64,000 bases of DNA from Chelonoidis abingdonii. Its lineage: Eukaryota > Chordata > Testudines > Testudinidae. Position numbers and translations under genes: made by a program. Each line of letters opens with the position of its first letter. The stretch's first letter is position 1. The notes below the pieces were generated by a model. That model worked only from the letters and a program-made list of their open reading frames with translations, had not been told where the DNA came from and searched no databases. Location: assembly GCF_003597395.2 (NCBI RefSeq), contig NC_133777.1:11597124-11661123 (forward strand). The letters run 5' to 3'. Positions 59,772 to 64,000 of this stretch are shown here, in pieces.

Positions 59772-62162
59772 TCAGGACTTGTGCTGGGCAGACACACCTT
59801 TCCAGTAGTCTAGGATGTCGTGAAGATCCTCGTCTTTGGCAAACTGGACCTTTTTGCGCAGGGCGTGGCCGGCCGCCATATATTCCTCCTCATCTTTGTG
59901 CCGCTTCCGGTTGAGTTTGAAGCGCTCCCAGATGCTTTGTGATGGTTTGCATGTGTACTCTGGGCTGGAGCTGTAGCTCAGGTTATGATACTGGGGAGAG
60001 AGCTGCGAGTAGGCCAGGTCTCTGGGGCGGGGTCTGGTCAAAGGTTCCAGAATGGAGGGCTTACGCCCGCCCAAGCTGTCGTGCTGCTCCCCCTGATGGG
60101 AGCCCGGGTAAGAGTGCCGATGTTCGCTGTACTGTCGGATCTTCTCGGCCTCTGCTCGCAGAATGGCCGCCGCTGGTGTCACAGTGAGGATGATGTCAGT
60201 GGTCGGGGATGTCTTCTCAATGTACTTGGCTTCTGACTTGTGGCCAGAGCCCTCAGAGCGGAAGGATCTGGGGCTCCGTATTGAGCCGCTGGAGGAAGTG
60301 CTGGAGCGTTTGGGAGGTGCCTCCATGCTGTGATGTCTCTGCAGCGGGTGGCTGTAACTTTCCTTGTACACAGGGGACAGGAAGCCATGTTTGCCAGAGA
60401 TCTGTTCCGATAAGAGTACCAGCGGAGGCTCAGCGGTGGAAATTGCCCCCGATTTCACCCCCTGGAAGGAGGTGGACTCTGATTTCAAGGCATCAATGCA
60501 GTTGTTGATAATCTGGTTCACCTTGTCCACCTCCTTGGTGATGGTGGAGATCTCAGCCACGGAGCTCTGGCTGTCAGGCAGCATGGACAGCTCACACTCT
60601 CGCCTCTCGGGCTGCTCCCCTGTCCGCACTTCCATGTAGTTCCCCTTGGTGGCCTTGGGGGTCTCGCTGCTGTCTATCAACTTGTACTGCTCGACTTCCC
60701 CAGCAGAGGGCAAGTAGGGGATGCGGGTCACTGTCTCCCCACCCAGCATCTGCCCCTGGGACAGCTGGGTGATACTGGTTGTTTCCATCTCTGGCCCATA
60801 CTTTAGCTCGATGATGGTCTTCTTCATGCTTCCAGCTGCCTTCTTGTGCTTCTCCTCCTGCTGACGCCTCTTACGGAGGCAATAGTATACCACCCCCAGA
60901 ACAATGACCATGCCGAACAGGCAGCCCAGGATCGTCATGATATAGTGGGTGGCAGTGGAGGGAGTGGGCACTGGGTCCTCTCTGCTCATTTTGTTTGGGG
61001 AGAGGGTGAGGCAAGTGTGGTTGTACCTTAAGACGTGGTGGAGGGAGACCACACAGTAGGTATAGTTTCTTTGTGCTACAAGGTTAGTCAGCTCAATGTC
61101 CTCCTTCTGTTTCTTCAGCTTAGTGATGACGGAAGAGAAGCCGTTCTCGTACTGCGCAAGAATGTACATCTTGCTGAACGGGTACGGGATCTGCACCGTC
61201 AGCGTGGCTGAGTTGTGGGTGAGATGCTTCATCCGGATGTTGGGACGCATCTCCGTCTCACCCACGGGCGTGTGGAGGGAGACCTGCGGCGTTGTGCCAT
61301 CCCCGGAGAAACACTCTTCCTCAGAGCATGGGCTTTCTGACGGAGCTGTGGTCACTTGGTACCTGGGTGGGATAAAGCGAGGTATCATGGTGTAGGAGCT
61401 GCCAGTGCAGAGGGTGGAGAGCATGCCCAGAGCATTGCGGTAACCAGTCCGGCCTTGGCCTAGCAAGAAGTAGCCAGTGTAGTCTGGCGGGGAGTCGCAC
61501 TGCATGCGGTCATAGGTGCGCGTCATGTTGGTGAAGCCTTCCAGCCATTGCAGGAAGCCTAGGAGTTCACAGGAGCAATAGAAGGGGTTACTGTAGAGTT
61601 CACAGACTGAGAGTTTGTTCAGGCCCCTAAAGGTGTTGCTGTCCAGTCTCTGGATCCTGTTCATGGACAGGTCAATGTTCACTATGTTAGGGCACTCCCA
61701 GAAGGCATTGGGGGTGACTGCCTCAATGAGGTTAGCCTGGAGGTAGAGGTACTCCAGCTTTCCTAGGCCCCGGAGGATTCCCTCGGTCAGGTTCCTCAGG
61801 CGGTTGTAGCCAAGCTGCAGCACCTGAAGGTTAAACTGTCCTGAGAAGGCACCATCCTCGATATAGGAGATTTCGTTCTTCGTCAAGTTGAGGTATGTCA
61901 GGTTACCGAAGCGGCTGAGTGAGGAGTACTGCACGCTTTTGATCTTGTTGTCGTTCAGTCGCAAATCCACAATGGTGCTGTTGATTTGCTGAGGGATGGA
62001 CTCATAGGGGGGCTGATTCTGGCTGCAGATAGCCAGCCAAACGAAGCCCTTGTCGCCCTCGATCAGCCAGCAGTCTGCCCGCACCCCGCCAGCGTGCAGC
62101 AGAGAGACGGCCGCCACACACACGCACAGCGCTGACGTCACTGCCCACTGACGACCTGCCAT
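59772..62162 (-). CDS. ELFN1: ELFN1, complete single-exon coding region (LRR and FNIII synaptic adhesion protein)
   Basis: The exon encodes 796 residues from ATG at 62162-62160 to TGA at 59774-59772. Order: signal peptide at about 1-29 ending VRA before DCWL; N-terminal LRR cap; leucine-rich repeats at about 61-190; cysteine-rich C-terminal cap with YCSCELLGFL at about 195-204; fibronectin III domain at about 305-390; transmembrane helix at about 407-427 followed by LRKRR; long serine-rich tail; near the end KKVQF at about 770-774, the RVxF-type docking motif for protein phosphatase 1; conserved C-terminus DYWKGVSAQHKS. ELFN1 (also PPP1R28) is a postsynaptic adhesion protein that contacts group III metabotropic glutamate receptors in trans. 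It is called ELFN1 rather than ELFN2 because of DKGFVWLAICSQ, the ELYSNPFYCSCELLGFL block, SFQGVKSG and the C-terminus. The frame is open five codons upstream to a GTG (62177), but conservation starts at MAGRQW. It is slightly shorter than the human protein, which as I recall has extra Ala/Pro-rich runs. Confidence 0.96.
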   Translation of the reverse strand: MAGRQWAVTSALCVCVAAVSLLHAGGVRADCWLIEGDKGFVWLAICSQNQPPYESIPQQINSTIVDLRLNDNKIKSVQYSSLSRFGNLTYLNLTKNEISYIEDGAFSGQFNLQVLQLGYNRLRNLTEGILRGLGKLEYLYLQANLIEAVTPNAFWECPNIVNIDLSMNRIQRLDSNTFRGLNKLSVCELYSNPFYCSCELLGFLQWLEGFTNMTRTYDRMQCDSPPDYTGYFLLGQGRTGYRNALGMLSTLCTGSSYTMIPRFIPPRYQVTTAPSESPCSEEECFSGDGTTPQVSLHTPVGETEMRPNIRMKHLTHNSATLTVQIPYPFSKMYILAQYENGFSSVITKLKKQKEDIELTNLVAQRNYTYCVVSLHHVLRYNHTCLTLSPNKMSREDPVPTPSTATHYIMTILGCLFGMVIVLGVVYYCLRKRRQQEEKHKKAAGSMKKTIIELKYGPEMETTSITQLSQGQMLGGETVTRIPYLPSAGEVEQYKLIDSSETPKATKGNYMEVRTGEQPERRECELSMLPDSQSSVAEISTITKEVDKVNQIINNCIDALKSESTSFQGVKSGAISTAEPPLVLLSEQISGKHGFLSPVYKESYSHPLQRHHSMEAPPKRSSTSSSGSIRSPRSFRSEGSGHKSEAKYIEKTSPTTDIILTVTPAAAILRAEAEKIRQYSEHRHSYPGSHQGEQHDSLGGRKPSILEPLTRPRPRDLAYSQLSPQYHNLSYSSSPEYTCKPSQSIWERFKLNRKRHKDEEEYMAAGHALRKKVQFAKDEDLHDILDYWKGVSAQHKS

Positions 62163-62190
62163 CTGGAAGGGCAACACGGAGAAGGAGTTC
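62163..62190 (-). promoter_or_regulatory. ELFN1: Candidate splice acceptor directly upstream of the ELFN1 ATG
   Basis: Read on the minus strand, the bases before the ATG form a pyrimidine-rich run ending TTGCCCTTCCAG, and the next bases are ATGGCAGG. This fits a 3' splice site exactly at the start codon, with 5'UTR exons upstream. ELFN1 is known to carry its coding sequence in one exon with upstream non-coding exons. The precise junction is inferred. Confidence 0.55.
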
Positions 62191-64000
62191 CCTTATCTGC
62201 GGGAAGCGGGGAGGGGTGCTGAGTTGGAAAGCAGGGAAGCGTTGGGTTAATGTTCCTTGGGCATCTTCGCTTTTCTCTCCCTTCTCCTCATGGTTTGGAT
62301 CCAGTGGAAGTGTCCAAAGGAAAAGGAGAACCTTGTTGTCCAAGCTGCCCAGTGACCACCCACGGGGTGCCACCACCACAGGCTTATAGGGGGCAAGCCT
62401 ATGTCATTGGCCCTTCTGGCATCTTGTCGGGCTTCCACTGAAGTCAGGTGGGTCTGGGTAGGTACTTGGAAGGGGACTCCCTCTGGTTTAGAGACACGCT
62501 TTTCTTTCACTTTCTACAGTGCCTCTCCTTGTTTTCTTTTTGCTGCCCATCTCCAGGTTGGCACCAGGCTTCTTCTCCATCTGCCTCTCCGTGCATCTGT
62601 CCATCCGTCCGTCCCTCTCAGCGCCCTTGTCTGGTCAATGGGCTCACCTGTAAAAAAACCAAACAAATCCAAAAAACACAAAAGTGAGACAAAATAATGT
62701 TTAAGGGCATTTGTCACACTGCAACAACTTCTGGGGCAGCGATGGGGCTGGCTTTCCGAGCCCTGCTTTTCCATTAGCACTAGGCGCCAGGTTTTTTAAC
62801 ATGGCTTCCATTATTTATTTCTTTGCGGGGGGAGGCACACATAATTGAGCCTGCAGTTAATTTTGGGCACAGATGCTGGAATTTAGATGTCTAATGATGT
62901 GAGATCTGTATGCACAAAGCTGATAGTTAGCCATCTACATCCTGGCATTTGTAACCTCAGTTATGGCAGCATTTCACCCACTAATTGGATGCAGGTTGAA
63001 GCTTCTTTCAAATTCTGCCTCTCTCTAACTATGCCTGTATCTGTTTGGTACCTAGGATAAAACCCAGCACTGGAATTCTAAGCTGTTTCTAGGAACTTGG
63101 GTGGTAACTCCAGGATATGTTTGTTTCCAGGGAACATCCGAGCCCCACCACTATCTTGATCCTCACCACTCCCCATCATACTTGTCTTTGTGGGGGTGAC
63201 TTCCAACCCTCCTCCCCCTTTTGCTGTCTCCAGGATCTCATCCCTTGGATTTTCAGTGTCAGCAGTGGAGGAAATTCCGGGTGGTCACTCCCCCTGTCTT
63301 TTAGTAGCCTAACACATATGCAAAGGGCAAAGAGAGACCCTTCCTCACCCACTATAGCTGTCTCTGCTATAAGACTCAGGAGAGTGGACAGGGAACCCTC
63401 TGGGGATCCCGGTGACGTCACAGTGCTAAGGAAAACCTCAGAATTCCTTGTTAACGTTTGCTACAGAGTTCTTAGTAGGGCTCCTCAGCATTTTCCATTG
63501 AAATGTTTTCTGGGTTTTTGAGTGAAGGAAAATGTTTGTAGAAAGTGTCTCTGCTTTCCTCGAAGAATGGTGTCTCATTGGAAAATGGAAATTTGGAGAT
63601 TTATTCAGTTTCTGACACATTTTGGCCAAAAACATTTAGGTTTTAGCTTTTGAACAAAAAGTTGAAATTTCCAGTGGGAAAAAAATCCCATTTTGAAACC
63701 AGCTCTACCCCTGAAGGACTCACTAGCTGGTGTGCTGTGCCTTATGGGGCACTAACCGCCTCTGAGCTTACTGCTCTTGAAGGAGAAAGAGGCTTTCCCT
63801 TTACTGCTGACCTTTGGGTGAGAAAGCTGTTTCCTGGCCCACCTAGCTGGCCCTTGAGATTTGGTGGGGCCAAAGCCGTGTCTGGAAATCCTCCATCCCA
63901 GGAAACAGTAGGAGGAAGAGCAGAATCTACCAGGACCTGGTGAAGCCATCATTGGTAAGTAGTAGGGTGTCCTGGGCCTTAATGGGGGTGGTAGTTTGTG
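62191..64000 (-). other. ELFN1: ELFN1 upstream sequence (5' intron or flank)
   Basis: There is no recognisable coding region or transposon here. If the acceptor at the ATG is real, this is the 3' end of an intron in the 5'UTR. It contains a CCGTCCGTCC-type short tandem near 62602-62615. Short open frames on both strands lack domains. No promoter or CpG island is evident to the eye. Confidence 0.5.

Noticed and set aside
59939..61395. Several + strand open frames of 60-100 residues across the ELFN1 exon
   Set aside because: They are antisense shadows of the ELFN1 reading frame without independent motifs.
59772..62162. ELFN2 as the identity of the LRR-FNIII gene
   Set aside because: The paralogues share the general architecture and the C-terminus, but the sequence here follows ELFN1 in the LRR cap, the juxtamembrane region and the cytoplasmic tail; the MAD1L1 neighbour also fits ELFN1.
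62163..62177. Five-codon upstream extension of ELFN1
   Set aside because: The first codon is GTG, not ATG, and these bases look like the end of a pyrimidine tract of a splice acceptor; conservation begins at MAGRQW.
1..64000. CRISPR arrays, operons, prokaryotic promoters or phage genes
   Set aside because: No regularly spaced identical repeats or dense coding were seen; the repeat content and intron-exon structure are vertebrate.

Overview
This window is nuclear DNA of a land vertebrate, most likely a turtle. It is gene-poor and repeat-rich. It holds CR1-type LINE 3' ends, MIR/CORE-like SINE remnants, hAT, Tigger-like and Harbinger-like DNA elements, Penelope-like terminal units, LTR-like repeats, and a large set of inverted-repeat elements whose ends read TGTCTACACT. 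I associate that mixture with testudines. This is pattern recognition, not a database match, and another sauropsid is not excluded.

Only two protein-coding genes can be supported, and they point at each other. On the + strand, the terminal coding exon of MAD1L1 (mitotic checkpoint protein MAD1) lies at 20477-20635, preceded by a strong splice acceptor. Everything upstream of it (1-20476) is therefore inferred to be MAD1L1 intron; I saw no other MAD1L1 exon there. On the - strand, the complete coding region of ELFN1 (LRR/fibronectin-III synaptic adhesion protein and PP1 regulator) lies in one exon at 59772-62162, with a candidate splice acceptor directly against its ATG. The rest of the window to 64000 is its upstream intron or 5' flank. 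As I recall, MAD1L1 and ELFN1 are also convergent neighbours in human.

Layout: 1-20476 MAD1L1 intron with a CR1-like end, a 327-bp palindromic hAT MITE with an 8-bp target duplication, a solo LTR, a Tigger-like element and several MITEs; 20477-about 21.9 kb MAD1L1 last exon and 3'UTR; 24.36-25.05 kb a purine-rich low-complexity tract; 25.75-28.02 kb a decayed Harbinger-like element with a MYB/SANT remnant; 28.03-29.49 kb an LTR-like repeat with two internal duplications; 34.4-42.1 kb a dense cluster of nested elements; 42.1-58.7 kb mostly unrecognised intergenic sequence with a few repeats; 58.7-62.16 kb ELFN1 3'UTR and coding exon; 62.16-64 kb ELFN1 upstream sequence.

The most unusual structure is at 36283-40089. 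A Penelope-like fold-back unit bounded by a 12-bp direct repeat carries inside it a 3.4-kb, frame-broken retrotransposon. That element has a YMDD reverse transcriptase, a restriction-like endonuclease end, and a tRNA-like segment with A-box and B-box motifs at its 5' end. I see no operon, CRISPR array or intact novel gene system; the interest is in transposon structure.
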